DNA of 64,000 bases from Clusia tigrina (taxonomy: Eukaryota > Arthropoda > Insecta > Diptera > Clusiidae), in NCBI GenBank assembly GCA_920105625.2, contig OV050032.1:12050807-12114806 (forward strand). Reading direction: 5' to 3'. How positions within the stretch are numbered: position 1 is the first letter of the stretch; the number at the start of each line of letters is the position of its first letter. This document shows positions 1 through 14,624 of the stretch, one piece after another. The notes beneath the pieces are model-generated. The model searched no databases. It was not told the origin of the DNA and was given only the letters and a program-made list of their open reading frames with translations. The translations under genes and the position numbers were made by a program.

Positions 1-112
1 TTCAATTCGCTAGCTTCCCTCGATAAATTTCGCTTACTCTTATTTTGTGACTAGCATGGTGGGATTGCAACAAAATTTGGCGAGATCACTATTTTCGACT
101 AGGGGAGATTGG

Positions 113-1233
113 ATTTTCCTAGGATTCTCATGCGCTTTTAAGGGCTCAGAGTAAATGAAGCTAGTATGCCTTCCGCATCAACCGGGCAGAGAAACCTTTT
201 CCTAGGATTCTCATGCGCTTTTAAGGGCTCAGAGTAAATGAAGCTAGTATGCCTTCCGCATCAACCGGGCAGAGAAACCTTTTCCTAGGATTCTCATGCG
301 CTTTTAAGGGCTCAGAGTAAATGAAGCTCTGTGTCTTCCGCATCAACCGGGCAGAGGAACCTTTTCCTAGGATTCTCATGCGCTTTTAAGGGCTCAGAGT
401 AAATGAAGCTAGTATGCCTTCCGCATCAACCGGGCAGAGGAACCTTTTCCTAGGATTCTCATGCGCTTTTAAGGGCTCAGAGTAAATGAAGCTCTGTGTC
501 TTCCGCATCAACCGGGCAGAGGAACCTTTTCCTAGGATTCTCATGCGCTTTTAAGGGCTCAGAGTAAATGAAGCTAGTATGCCTTCCGCATCAACCGGGC
601 AGAGAAACCTTTTCCTAGGATTCTCATGCGCTTTTAAGGGCTCAGATTAAATGAAGCTAGTATGCCTTCCGCATCAACCGGGCAGAGGAACCTTTTCCTA
701 GGATTCTCATGCGCTTTTAAGGGCTCAGAGTAAATGAAGCTAGTATGCCTTCCGCATCAACCGGCAGAGGAACCTTTTCCTAGGATTCTCATGCGCTTTT
801 AAGGGCTCAGAGGAAATGAAGCTAGTATGCCTTCCGCATCAACCGGGCAGAGGAACCTTTTCCTAGGATTCTCATGCGCTTTTAAGGGCTCAGAGTAAAT
901 GAAGCTAGTATGCCTTCCGCATCAACCGGGCAGAGGAACCTTTTCCTAGGATTCTCATGCGCTTTTAAGGGCTCAGAGGAAATGAAGCTAGTATGCCTTC
1001 CGCATCAACCGGGGAGAGGAACCTTTTCCTAGGATTCTCATGCGCTTTTAAGGGCTCAGAGTAAATGAAGCTCTGTGTCTTCCGCATCAACCGGGCAGAG
1101 GAACCTTTTCCTAGGATTCTCATGCGCTTTTAAGGGCTCAGAGGAAATGAAGCTGTATGCCTTCTGCACGAACAAGGAAGAGGGACCTTTTCCTAGGATT
1201 CTCATGCGCTTTTAAGAGCTCAGAGTAAATGAA
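113..1233. repeat. 82/83-bp tandem satellite array, about 13.5 copies
   Basis: The sequence CCTAGGATTCTCATGCGC recurs at 118, 201, 284, 366, 449, 531, 614, 697, 779, 862, 945, 1028, 1110 and 1192, giving a strict 82- or 83-bp period. Units are nearly identical. Some 82-bp units carry the variant GCTCTGTGTCTTCC instead of GCTAGTATGCCTTCC (units starting at 284, 449 and 1028), and others carry GAGGAAATG instead of GAGTAAATG. The last unit (from about 1110) is the most diverged and the array decays at about 1233. I see no reading frame and no similarity to a known element. Confidence 0.95.
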
Positions 1234-3439
1234 GAATAACTTCATCAATTTAAAAAATGTTTTTATTTATTACTCACAGGCCATAGGAGAAAAGATTGGT
1301 ATACTGAATGAATCACTTTAGTGGAAGTCTTCGCCTGTGTGGTGTGTCAAGCTGAGGTTAAAATGCATGTAACATATGTACAAGTTTTGTACCGAAGACA
1401 CAAACATACTGTCACTTCAGACACAATAACTCCGCTTGTATTAGTATCAGTGAGTGATCTACCGTTCTGACGCATACCGATAGACGGCCCCACTAGAAAT
1501 CTCTTTTTAAATAGTTCTGTTTACTTTGTCCTGCACCTTGTATTATAGCACTGTGATTCGTTCTTATGCATTTTCTGTCATGTGTTCTCTGTCAAATATT
1601 TTGCACGAGATATTTTTTGCCGTGTTTGTGGCAAGAAAATGACGCAAGTAGTATAAAGATATAAACTGCATCCCATCATCATGCTCAAGGAGCGGCTGCT
1701 GGTGTCAATGGCACCCGTTATAAGCCAACTACAACTGCTACGAGTGGTTTATGAGCGGAATTGGAAGAGTGTGATTTGGAAGACATACTCCTTCAACAGG
1801 ATGGGATCACATGCTACTCTAAAACAACGGCTCTATTGCGTGAAAAGACCGATAGTTGCACAATTTTCAGATTTTGTGGACTTCAACCTGTATGAAGTAA
1901 CACTGTTAGATTCCGTTCCGTGTGGGGTTAGATGAAAAGACCCGTCTATGCCAATAATCTAGAAATTCTGGAACCGCGTTAGTATAACAACTGCAACGAC
2001 ATGGCAGCAATACAGCTTGAAATGTGAGACAAGATACCGAAAAGTGCTGCAAGCGGAACCTGAGCCGCAACATGTCCCGCTAAGGTAATTCGAATGATAT
2101 TGGATTTTGTGTTTATTGCATGGACCATCGATTGAAACGTAATCTTACCAGAAGATGGATATATACTCGTATATCTATAGACACATAATGTATATATTGA
2201 ATATACTCGTATGGGTGTAAATATTGAAGAATTCGGTATAGGCAAAAAGTGCAAGAAGGATAATCGGTGGCTTAAGGTATGTCAGAATGGAAGACATAAT
2301 CAGTACAAACGCTTACATCCAAAACAGGAATTGCTGCCGAGCGACCGTGCACCATAACACTCCGTTTGTATTTTATGAGTACGATGGGTCCATCTTATTT
2401 AATGGGGCTTGGTTTCTTTTGTCTCTGAGTGCTATTTGAGTGGCGCCACTGATGAAACTCGTTGATAATCTTCAAATTTTGACAGCAATCTCGTCATTAA
2501 CAAATTGAAAATAAGACGCTCAAGAATCAGCAGTTGTGAACCACAGCGGAGAACAACCCAACAACCGCTCAGTGGCCGAAATTTTATAGGCAGTAACTTT
2601 CGAATGGTCACTAACTAGCGGAAAATTTTCGGCTCTACAAAAAAAAGATAAATAAATTTAAAGACATACAAAGTTAAAAAAATTAAAGTACAAATATGGA
2701 AACATTTTATTAACACTTCGGCAAATCAATGCAAAACAGCGTACACGCCGCTCTCTGGGATAATAAACGCGGACCGGATGGAGATCTCTATGCGACAATT
2801 TCAAATTGCTCCAAATGCGGAGCGGAGAGGAGGCGGACGTGTGAGCGACGTTAATGATGACCACAACACTGTTGGCTGGGGAGGACCGTCCGTCAGGCTT
2901 TTGTTTATGTTATGAAAGCTGCTGATACAAGTGATGTGGCTGCTGGCAAATTATCATAATTCTCAATTAATTTGTAGATAAACACGTTCCGACTGTGGGA
3001 ATATTCCATCGACCGATCGTGCCTCTCTCTGAATGGACGAATCAACTGCGCAAGGGTGTGAATGTTGAAGGCTGGTTTCGAGTCAATCGTGATTTGCATT
3101 TAAATTGTGTAAATTTATCTGTTTGATTACCGAATTCTATGAAATTTGGCACAAATATTTGTGTGAAATTTTTGATGCTCTAAGATGCGACAATCAATTA
3201 AATAAACAAAAACAATCTGTGTTGGAGAATTTGATTTTTTGCTTGTTTTTAATTGTTTTTCTTCCAACTTTGTTATTGATGTTTTTTCCTTGCCTGAGAT
3301 ATGTGACCGTATTGTGCGAGGGCAGTAAATTCTGGTAAAACTCCGTTTGCATTGCAATTATGCCTCAAACTGCATGCGAATGCTTTTCTAATATAATAAT
3401 TCATTTTTTGTATAAAATGATTGATGTTGAAAATCATAT
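1234..3439. other. Intergenic stretch with no recognisable feature
   Basis: This is AT-rich unique-looking DNA between the satellite and a LINE remnant. Short frames exist, but none has recognisable protein features. A short A-rich tract lies at 2637-2700. I see nothing else in it. Confidence 0.5.
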
Positions 3440-4732
3440 CGCAATGATTGAGAATTGCGGCGGTTGAATTCCATGTCAACTGCACTCTCCCAGGTACTGC
3501 CATGCGTCTATCTTACGACGTTTTGAGGGTATTCCTGACTCTGTCGATTACATCACACCAATTTATGCCTTTGATAGCATGTGCAGGATGTCCATTCCCT
3601 CCAGAGATGAATGGAAATACGGCACCCCCCTCATGAAAAAGGGATTCACATCTACACAGATGGATCCAAATTACAGGGAAGGGTGGGAGGTGGTGTATGC
3701 TCAGATTGGCTGGACATTAACGTGTCCTTTAGGCGTCCTGATCAATGCACCGTTTTTTAGACTTAGATCGCGGCAATCGAGCTTAAGAAGGAGAAAATAG
3801 CTGGAAAAGTTATATGCATTCTATCTGACAGCTAAGAGGCTTTGCGCTCCCTGGATTCGGCTAGTATTCCCCAAGAGCTGCCGCAAATCTTTAGACGATA
3901 TAGCTCAGCAGACTCGTCTGCATCTGAGCTGGGTTCGCGGTCTCAGGGATGTTCGAAGGAACTGCAAAGCGGATGAAATCGTCCGAGTGGCTACTACAAA
4001 ACCAATTCAACCAGATATGCCAAATTGGTATTTCTATTGCCACATGTAAGATTTTAATCAATACAATATCCTTAGGCGCAGCGGGCAGGGGCTGCTCTGA
4101 AGTAGCAGGATGCACAAAAGCTAGATTCACCTGACCAGAAATAAACGTCAAGCGCTCAAAAGAGTTGCTATATCTAAGTGGACAGTGTATAGGTTCCGTC
4201 GTAATGTGCTAACGGGACACTGGACCCTGGGTACTCGTGGTAGTGGGTTGGGGATTGCCTCAAATGACTTCTGCAGGAGTTGCATGGACGAGGAGGAGCA
4301 AGAGTCCATTGAACCTCTGCTCTCCAGCGCTGCACAGAAGGAGGCGCACTTTCCTGGGTGACCATTTTCTGGACTCTTTGGCAGATATTCCAAATAAGAA
4401 TCAAAGCTATGCTACCCTTGGGTCCCAAATCAAACACTGATAAAACTTCAAATGGCCCTAACTGCTATACGATACGCCCTACTCCTATCAAAGTTTGCAA
4501 CATACAAATGCTTGTAACTTTTTACTGGTGCGTCATAAAACCTTGAAATTTTGTAACAATAAAGTACTCGAGCCTCTTGTCAATTTAACCTATCGCTCAA
4601 TGCTTCATAAAAAGCTCCAAATGGCTGGACATTTGAAAGGGATTGGGACTTATGTCTCATGCGATATCACAATGGGTCAATTATGGCCTAAGTGTGCTTT
4701 TCTGGCGATCGCTTAGTCTACCTACCTACATC
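3440..4732 (+). mobile_element. Dead R1/Jockey-superfamily LINE, 3' end with RNase H and zinc-knuckle remnants (family A)
   Basis: Translating across frameshifts gives a VDYITP-like segment, then IPSRDEWK, an RNase H start resembling IYTDGSKLQGRVGGGVY (about 3650-3700), a DSQEALRSL-like block near 3825, and a C-terminal RRRRTFLGDHFLDSL segment near 4350. This order is typical of the RNase H and C-terminal tail of R1/Jockey-superfamily non-LTR retrotransposons. The 3' end reads ATATCACAATGGGTCAATTATGGCC and then CTACCTACCTAC at about 4720-4732. Frameshifts and stops make it inactive. The 5' boundary is uncertain. The same 3' end recurs at 36330-36550. Confidence 0.75.
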
Positions 4733-7021
<2,289 letters not shown>

Positions 7022-7042
7022 ACCGTTGCACTTTCATATATA

Positions 7043-7967
7043 CGAGGTGTGATCAAAAAATAAAGTATTTATTTATTCATCAACAACTATCTTGTCGCCT
7101 TCAAAGTAATTCCCCTCAGATATAATACACTTATGCCAGCGTTTTTTTCAATCCTCGAAACACTTCTGAAACGCTTTTTTTGGTATCGCCAACAGCTCCT
7201 GTTTCGATTTTTCTTTTATCTCCTCAATCGTAGCAAAACGCTTTCTTTTCATCGGTGTCTTCAGGTTTGGAAAGCGGAAAAAGTCAGCGGGGGCCAAGTC
7301 CGGTGAATACGATGGTTGAGGCATGATAACGGTTTTGTTTTTGGCCAAAAACAGCTCCTGAGCGATGTCCATGTGACGTTGTTTTTGCTCAAAATTTAGC
7401 AATTTTGGAACAATCTTCGCTGCCGCACGTTTCATGCCTAAAACATCCGTAAAAATTGCTTGGCATGAGCCGAACGATATGCCAACATCATCAGCAACCT
7501 CTCTGATAGTGATTCGACGATTATCCAAAATCATTTTCTTCACTGCGTCAATGTTTTCATCGGTTGTTGACGTGCTCGGGCGACCAGGACGAGCATCGTC
7601 ATTGACATCTTCTCGGCCTTCCTTAAACCGGTTATACCACAATTGAACTTGTGTTCTGCTCATAGTAGATTCGCCAAAGGCAACAGTCAATATTTCAAAT
7701 GTCCTTGCGCATTTAATTTCATTTTTTACACAAAACTGAATACAGTTTCTTTGATCCATTTTTTTCGAATAGTACAAAATCGAAGAGCACACCAAAACAC
7801 GACTAACCTTTTTATCTGTCAAAAACAAACTGACAATCCAAAATGGTTGGTATTGCCAACATATATAACAGACATGTGTACCAACATAACAGAAAAAAAA
7901 ATGCGAACATCGAACATACGTAACTCACAAAAAGATAAAAATAACGGTTATCTTTTGATCACACCTC

Positions 7968-7968
<1 letters not shown>
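7043..7968 (-). mobile_element. Internally deleted mariner element with intact terminal inverted repeats
   Basis: The left end CGAGGTGTGATCAAAAAATA (from 7043) is mirrored at the right end (to 7968), which reads CGAGGTGTGATCAAAAGATA on the minus strand. TA dinucleotides flank both ends (7041-7042 and 7969-7970), the canonical Tc1/mariner target duplication. The element is about 926 bp, short for a roughly 1.3-kb mariner, because the middle of the transposase is deleted. It sits within a TA microsatellite, an obvious TA-rich target. Confidence 0.95.
7073..7759 (-). pseudogene. Mariner transposase, internal deletion and nonsense codon
   Basis: The frame starts at Met 7759 (MDQRNCIQF). The N-terminal HTH half is intact and includes VQLWYNRFKEGREDVNDD, ARPGRPSTSTTDENI, and a second HTH around ITIREVADDVGISFGS. 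After MDIAQELF it jumps directly to LAKNKTVIMPQPSYSPDLAP, so roughly 115 residues with the first two catalytic aspartates are missing. The third Asp region (SPDLAPADFF) remains. At 7148-7150 a TGA replaces the Trp codon expected after FQKCFED. Beyond it the same frame reads KKRWHKC...EGNYFEGDK to a normal stop at 7073. It cannot encode an active DDD enzyme, but the ends could still be mobilised in trans. Confidence 0.92.

Positions 7969-8024
<56 letters not shown>
7969..8024. repeat. (TA)n microsatellite, right flank of mariner
   Basis: This is pure TA continuing from the right mariner terminus. It is probably the other half of the microsatellite that the transposon entered. Confidence 0.97.
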
Positions 8025-8034
<10 letters not shown>

Positions 8035-8362
8035 TGCTGCTAATTTTCCCATATATAATAATATTTCTCTTAGGAAAGGATTTGGATGCAAATACGTACA
8101 GAGTTGAGATAGCTCCGGGGACCGTTGCACTTTCAGCTCGCAGTATTAGTCCACATTCGATAAGTAGACTTTTGTTAATGGTTAACAACACTACCATATA
8201 AATATAAGATTCACACGGATAGATCTGGGAGTGAATGTGCGAATGAGAAGATTTATAGGCTTTTTGATTAACATTTACTCTGTATGCAGGTTGACCTAAA
8301 TCAACATAAATTATTCTCAATTGTCATGTTTAGAGCTCATAAATATAATTCTTCTTAAATTC
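8025..8362. other. Short intergenic stretch
   Basis: No gene. ACCGTTGCACTTTCA at 8121-8135 exactly repeats 7022-7036 on the other side of the mariner/TA block. Confidence 0.5.
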
Positions 8363-9190
8363 TAGGTTAGGTTAGGTTGGGAACCCTTCGTATCCGCACT
8401 ACCACTATGTCCATTGTGACTGCCTTCAAAAATGCCAGGAGGAGGCATATTCGTCCTTACCCTTGATTTCCGTAAACATTGGAATTACCGTCCCTATTAA
8501 ACCATTTGGTTTTCCAGATGAAAGTGAGAAGATCCAATAAATCCACCTTCGTTATCTCTGTCAAACTTGTGAAGAAGCGCGACCCCAAACATTGAAGTCG
8601 TTTCAACTGTGGTCTTGGACATTGACATAACAAGTGATGAATCGACTCTGTATCTTCTTCATCATGGCATCATGGCTGCATAGCCTGCTCGACGGAATAC
8701 GCCAATGTTGAAGCATTGGTGCGATAGCACAATGCTCGGTAATGACCCCCGTAAGCACCCTTACTGCAGGTTTGTTGAGCCCTAAGAGAACCTTCGTTCT
8801 CTTCATGTCTAACCTAGGCCATAAGGCCCTTGAAACTTCACAGTCGTCACGATTAGTCCATAAGTTATTTGTCACCGCAATAGTGACTTCATCTATGTTC
8901 TTAAACAGTTCACATATCGGGATTTGTATTGAGGTATTTGCTTCGTTAATGTCCATTTCAGAGCCCTTTCTGGCCATCTCGTCCGCTAATTCATTCCCTT
9001 CTATATCGCTATATCCGGGAACCCAGCAAAGTGAGACCTTGTGGGGTTCAATGTTCAGTAATGAGATACGACATTTCATTACCAACTTCGATTTAACTGT
9101 TTTGGATTCTATTGCCTTAAGCGCACCCTGACTATCCACAAATATAGTTAATTCTAAATAGATGGATATTATTCTACACATCCCCACATT
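8363..9190 (-). mobile_element. LINE 3' end: RNase H plus zinc-knuckle tail (dead)
   Basis: The minus strand has an open stretch with LTIFVDSQGALKAIES, then WVPGYSDIEGNELADEMARKG. These are the DSQ and HSxIxGNExAD blocks of LINE-encoded RNase H, with the expected His of GHS replaced by Tyr. Downstream, after a frame change, a CRACDDEED...HHLLCQCP zinc-knuckle is readable (about 8690-8620). The 3' end on this strand is CCCAACCTAACCTAACCTAG. It is 5'-truncated. The clade is R1/Jockey-superfamily and not resolved further. Confidence 0.82.
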
Positions 9191-11870
9191 TGTCGTAAGT
9201 CAAAAGTTCAGCTTCCAACTGTGAACAATTGTTGTTAGCTCACTCGAATGGCTGATTTCTTGTGCAATTTATATTCAGCTCTCACACAGTCTTAGCCTAT
9301 ATTATATAAAGAACAAATCCGAAAGGAGACATTCCACACTTAGATACCAGAAATCAATACCCAATCCAATACAGAAAGGAGCTGAGATTTCAATGGAACC
9401 GGCAGGTGCGGCGTATGAGTGATAATTGGGCGAGCATTCAACAAAAGTGTTCAGGAAGGAGCATGTCGAAGGACTGCGAGAACTGACTCGATTTAGTGGA
9501 ATCTGATCTCCAGAACGTGACGAAGAATTGCAGATTGTGATGATGAGGCCAAAGTGAACACACGCCTTTTATGCTCCTCAAACAGCATCCACATTGGTCA
9601 GATTGATTATAATTACAAGTGAAGTCCATGAAAAACGACTGCGAGACACAACAGCGAAAAGACAAAAAAAAAAAGAAAGAAAGAAAAAAAGAAAACTAAA
9701 TTGAAATGGAAATCACTCTCGCTTTCAATGTTGAACGAACTCGAATGTGCAAGATGAATGTCAGTGTCAGAAGTACGCGTCCCATTATTCATAATAATAA
9801 GTAAAGCAACAACAACAAACAGAGAAACAGAAACAGAATGAAAAGAAAAATGAATATAAAAAAGAAAAATGTAATAATAGTTCATTGGACATGTACCGCA
9901 ATTAAGTCACATACTCGTACGCGGTGCAGAGCCGCTCGGCATACAAATTCGTAATGAATGACAATGATTCGTAAATGCGTGAAAATTAAGCTTGGCCTCC
10001 AAAAGCCGATGGAGGGGCGGTGTTTTCGGTAGGTTGGTGGTAGGTGGTAAGCGGCAGAGAGTCAGTGGTTGTGTTCGGGGCAGCGGATTGCCTACTGTGC
10101 TCTGTGTATGGGAGCGCGTGCTTCGCTGCTTACAACTCCGTAAAACTACAGCTATATGGGAAGTACACGCTGCCCATTGCGCGCATGCGCAAGCCGCACT
10201 CGATCGAAGCCATGCCTGCCACACAGCCAGGCGCAGGCGTCAGTCAGTCAGTGTAACGCGCGCATGTGTTCGCTTACATTTCAAATCACGTTTCTAAGTG
10301 TTTTGTTCGAAGAGTTTCGCATGTCGCTTTTCGTTCGGAAAGACGCCGCTTGAAATGCAGCTCCAAATCGATCGAATCCAGTCGACGAAGATAGTTTGCG
10401 AGTTGAGTTCAAGACTGTGGCGACCTTCAGCCTGTCGCTTAGGTCACGTGCCTATTTTCATAGAAAAAAATGTATCTTTAAATACATATGTACATAAATA
10501 AATAAACAGATAAATAAGTGAGCAAGTTAGTTTCATGAGTGTTTTGTGTCGGCGGCAGTTTTGAATATTTGTATTAAAAATAGAAATATTTTGAAAGTCT
10601 TTCAATAAATTGGGTAGAATATGCAAGTATGCGACTGGGCGACTATGCGCGAGCAGCAAAAAGGTGTTTGCACTTCCGACCTCCAAATTTGCACAGGCTC
10701 TTGCCCATACATATGTATAGTGTGTCTCCGCATACATATGTATGTGTTTTGTATGTACATATTTTAAATGTGCTGGCGTCTGATATCTTATCAATATATT
10801 ATGGCAGCTTACTGCTCAAAAACAAAATATTATGCAAAGTATTTTTATGTTTTCTTTTGTTTGTTTGTTGTTTCTGAAATTGTAGTCTGAGAGTCAGTCA
10901 GTCACTCAGTCAAATGGTAAACGAGTTCAATGGCTGCCGATGGTGTTGGCCACATACAAAGATTTGATTTCGTTTCGCTGGAGGTTGAGTGCGGGTGTGT
11001 GTAAAAACACTTATAACCAATAATTTCGAGTCAATAAACTCATACACACACGCACGCACATCCCAACACCCACAAACACACACACAGGCACACACGATAA
11101 TACGAATCTGTTATAAGTTGGAATTTGCATTGCTTGGCTTTGACTCTAAAATGTACGAAACCTTATGCAAACTATCTTATAATATATTGTATATAGAAAC
11201 AATAATACAGTGCCTGTATAACTGAAAGAGTCCACTCAAAAACTGAGCCTCATGCTCATGATTCACACTTACGGGAGGATTTGATAGACCCTTTCCATCC
11301 ATTTTCTGAATCATTTGAGTCATTTAGAACTCACACATCAATCTCACATTTGGAAACGTATACTTAGTTCTCCTCGTAAAGAGGCTGTTAATGGGGTATT
11401 TTCTCTAAACAAGGAAGGATTTGAGCCCAGAAACAACCACACTGATTGTGAAGCTTATCTGTATGTGCAGAGAGGTATAAACAGGAGCTTAAGTTCTCCC
11501 CGCATCCAACCAAGTCTCCGAAATGCTTAATAAGTGATGGTCTCGAAATCCCTTCGAGTTCGACCGAATGGCATATTTGGCCCACTGCCAGGGTCCGGCC
11601 CTACATAACTTTTCGTTGCGTTTGCTTTGGCAGCAGATTGACTTCGCTTCGATATCGCTGCGTTAGACTGTGGAAATTGGGCGAGACGTGTTGGGTTTTC
11701 TTTTCGGTTTTGTTTTTGTGGGATTTTTTATTCAATTTCCGAGGAATGCTTGATGTAGAGTGTATGTATCAAGGTGCCCGTCTTTATTCTGCATGGCATG
11801 CAATCACAAACATGTGAGAGTTTTGTGGTGCTCGAAAGAGCACTCCCCCACGATAAACTGCTGGTGTTGT
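9191..11870. other. Intergenic DNA downstream of h, with one GC-richer block
   Basis: No gene recognised. The block at 9990-10450 is GC-richer, has several overlapping short frames without recognisable domains, and includes TCAGTCAGTCAGTG at 10240-10253 (initiator-like). It could be a promoter, enhancer or untranslated exon, but nothing decides this. CA/GT-rich simple sequence lies at 11040-11095. Confidence 0.4.
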
Positions 11871-13060
11871 TGGACTTGACATGCGGTTTGCGTCTGTGGC
11901 TGCAATGAAATATTGTTGCTGCTGTTCTTATTATTATTATTATTGTTATTATTGTTATTATTGTTGTTTTAATTGTTGTGTTGTTGGTGTTGTTGCTGTT
12001 GGGGTCATGTATGCCGTAAGTTATAAAGTCAGCATTAGCTGTAGCCCAGCTACGACCGCGATAGCGCTGGCGAAGCCCGATCATCGCTGCCTTTCGTCGA
12101 TATAAGCTGAGCTGGTCATTTTGGAAACGTGACAAAGTCGCGCATTTTTGATGGCAATTTTTGGTGTCGTTGACTGTTTGTGGTGTGGCGGTGGCGGTAA
12201 TCTCTGTAACTGCAAAATATACATACATAGTATATCAATAAATGAAAACAAAGATACTCGTACGAACAACAACAGCAAAAACAACAAACAAACAATTTCA
12301 TTGAAGTTCAACGACAAACAACGCAACACGTTCGCATTGACCATGACCACCAAGCCCTCCTCGGGCGAGCTGGCAAGCAACAGGCGGCGGTAGCAGCAGT
12401 GGCTGACAGCCGCGTCAAAAGCGTCGGCGATGGCATCGGCACCGGCGTCGGCATGGTTTGCTGGCGGCAAACAAAGTCTGTGGTGTGGTCGGTCGCTCGG
12501 TCGGTCGGTTGTTCGTTGCTTAGAGTTGGTTTAAAGTGGCTTAGATACAGACACACAATGCAGCCACTTTTTATGCTACGCTTGTTGATGTTGTTGTTGT
12601 TGTTGTTGCTGCTGCTGCGGGTATTGTTGTTATTGTAGCTATTGTACTTGTTGTTGCTAATTTCGATTTCAGTTGAGCGCATCTAAAATGAATTCAGTTC
12701 ACTTGGTAAGTAAGTGATCGTTGGTTGGTTGTTGGTTGAGTGCAATCGCCAGCAGTAATTGTTTTGTTCTTGTTGTTGTTGTTGGTCTTGTTGTATTTGT
12801 TGTTTCTGTTAATATTGTGTGGCTCGCATAGATTGGAGTGTATCGAATTGCATGACTTCATTTTCGAACGAACCCAACGAACTCGAACTCACCGCATGAG
12901 CGCTGGCAACTTTTTTCTCTTACCTTTTTATTTGCTACTAAATGAACGACAACACCAACAACCACAACAACAACCACAACCACAACAACAACAACAGCAT
13001 GAACAACCACAGGAGCAGAGGCACCAGCAGCAGCAGCAACAACACTAAAAGCGTGCAAAT
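11871..13060. repeat. Region rich in TTG/CAA/CAG triplet runs
   Basis: Imperfect TTG/ATT runs occur at 11905-12000, TTG/CTG at 12575-12640, TTG at 12770-12810 and CAA/CAG at 12950-13045. These triplets generate long poly-Gln, poly-Asn and poly-Leu frames on both strands that are not genes. Such tracts are common in fly intergenic and enhancer DNA. Confidence 0.8.
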
Positions 13061-13734
13061 TGCAATTAAAATTATTATTTTTAAGTAATTCACAAAACAT
13101 TTGTGCTATTTGCTAATTTCAAAATAAGGCGTAGCGAGCGTTTCAGCTGCTTTTGCTAAACACAAGAAAATAACACAAAACAAAACGCAAGAAAAACAAA
13201 AGCAAGAAACAGAAAATTAATTTAAAAAAAATAATATACGAAAAACATAAGTAAAATTTAAATAAAAGTGAAAAATACTTAATTTTTTTACACGAAAGCA
13301 AATAAGAACCAAGCACTTTGATCAACACTTCCACCTCCACGTCATGACTCCAGTGACATGACTGATACTTTTAGCATTGGGCCGAACAACAAATATCCTA
13401 CGAGTAATATCAAGTTCCTCTATGCCGGAGCACAATCATCACTTAATCACGTTCTTGCAGTACCAATTACAATACCTCGCTTCTCGAAATTGGTTTGCGT
13501 CTCTTAACGTCTTTGCCCATCAATGCGCTTATCAGTCGCTCCCATCTTCAGATGGTTGAATTATGAAATTTCTATATGGGAGAACTTGTTTTTATTCACC
13601 AATGGCATTGACTGCTTATCAATCGTTTATATTATCAATAATCCCCCTAATGCAATCAGTGAGGCAAAATGCATTCTCATATGTTAAGAAAAAAATTTGA
13701 CTTCATGAAATGACTCACATCAGCACAAATGTCT
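13061..13734. other. Intergenic, A-rich then unremarkable
   Basis: An A-rich tract (13150-13310) is followed by unique-looking sequence. No gene or element is recognised. Confidence 0.5.
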
Positions 13735-14157
13735 CAGTTCCAGCACATTGATTGGATGACTGGGCCTACCCTCAAATGACTTTTGCCGAGGCTGTGGCTT
13801 CGAGGAGGAGGACGAGACGGTTTTCCACCTCTTATGCCGCTGCCCATCCTTGAGCAGAAGAAGACATCGCACCTTTGGTGCCCCATTTCTTACAAGTCTG
13901 GCAGAGCTGTCATCCATTAATATTAGGGACATAGCCAGGTTCATCAAAGTATCAGGATGGTTTCCTGAAACATGACGCGGGAGTCGTGCCTTTCCAGGCG
14001 CTGTCCTTGCGCTGACTATCACCATCCCAAGTATGGGAACCTTTTTAGTCAGTGCTTGAACGGCGCCACACCGTGGTATCACAATGGGCCATTATGTGTG
14101 CTCAAGTGTGCTTTTGGCAAACTGGGCGGCCACTCCTACCTACCTACCTACCTAGCA
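13735..14157 (+). mobile_element. LINE 3' end with CCHC zinc-knuckle (family B)
   Basis: One frame from about 13770 reads SNDFCRGCGFEEEDETVFHLL, then CRCPSLSRRRHRTFG and FLTSLAELSSINIRDIARF, ending WFPET before a stop near 13973. This is the CxxC...H...C motif found after RNase H in R1/Jockey-superfamily LINEs. The untranslated tail includes GGTATCACAATGGGCC and ends in ACCTACCTACCTACCT (about 14138-14155), the family's terminal repeat. It is 5'-truncated. An inverted partial copy lies at 14343-14474. Confidence 0.85.
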
Positions 14158-14342
14158 CATTGATATACCGTGACCGGAAACTATTAAGGCGTAGAACTGC
14201 ATACCATCCATAGACGGAATGCCTTGCTGTACACTCTTCAGAGCAGAGAAGACAACACTGAGAAGTACTCGTGCATTTATACAAATACTTCAAGAATTTC
14301 CACTCTGCAGCTATTAACACAAAGTGCAGGACAAAGTAAAGA

Positions 14343-14474
14343 GGTAGGAGTGGCAGATTAGTTCACCAAAAGCACACTTGAGCACACGTAATGGCCCGGT
14401 GTGGCGCTGTTCAAGTACTGACTAAAATGCTCTTACTTAAAGATGGTGATAGTCAGCACAAGGATAGCGCCAAG
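14343..14474 (-). mobile_element. Second LINE family-B 3' tail, inverted
   Basis: On the minus strand it reads GGCGCTATCCTTGTGCTGAC, TCAGTACTTGAACAGCGCC, then TGCTCAAGTGTGCTTTTGG and GCCACTCCTACC. This matches 14000-14140 of the plus-strand copy at roughly 85-90% by eye. The two copies face each other about 200 bp apart. Confidence 0.85.
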
Positions 14475-14624
14475 TAAACAGGACATTTTAAAATAGGCAT
14501 TTCTAGCGAGGCCAGCTTTTACATGCATCAACAAGGCAAATCCCTCACTGATGTACAGTCAAAATGACATTTGGACGAATAGAAGCGTTTGAAGTGACAG
14601 CATGTTTGTATCATCGGTACAAAA

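Noticed and set aside
113..1233. CRISPR-like regular repeat array
   Set aside because: The whole 82/83-bp unit is conserved with no unique spacers, and the window is eukaryotic. It is a satellite.
12740..13048. Gln-rich frame resembling a transcription-factor tail
   Set aside because: It is produced by CAA/CAG triplet repeats in intergenic DNA, with no flanking conserved domain and equally long frames on the other strand.
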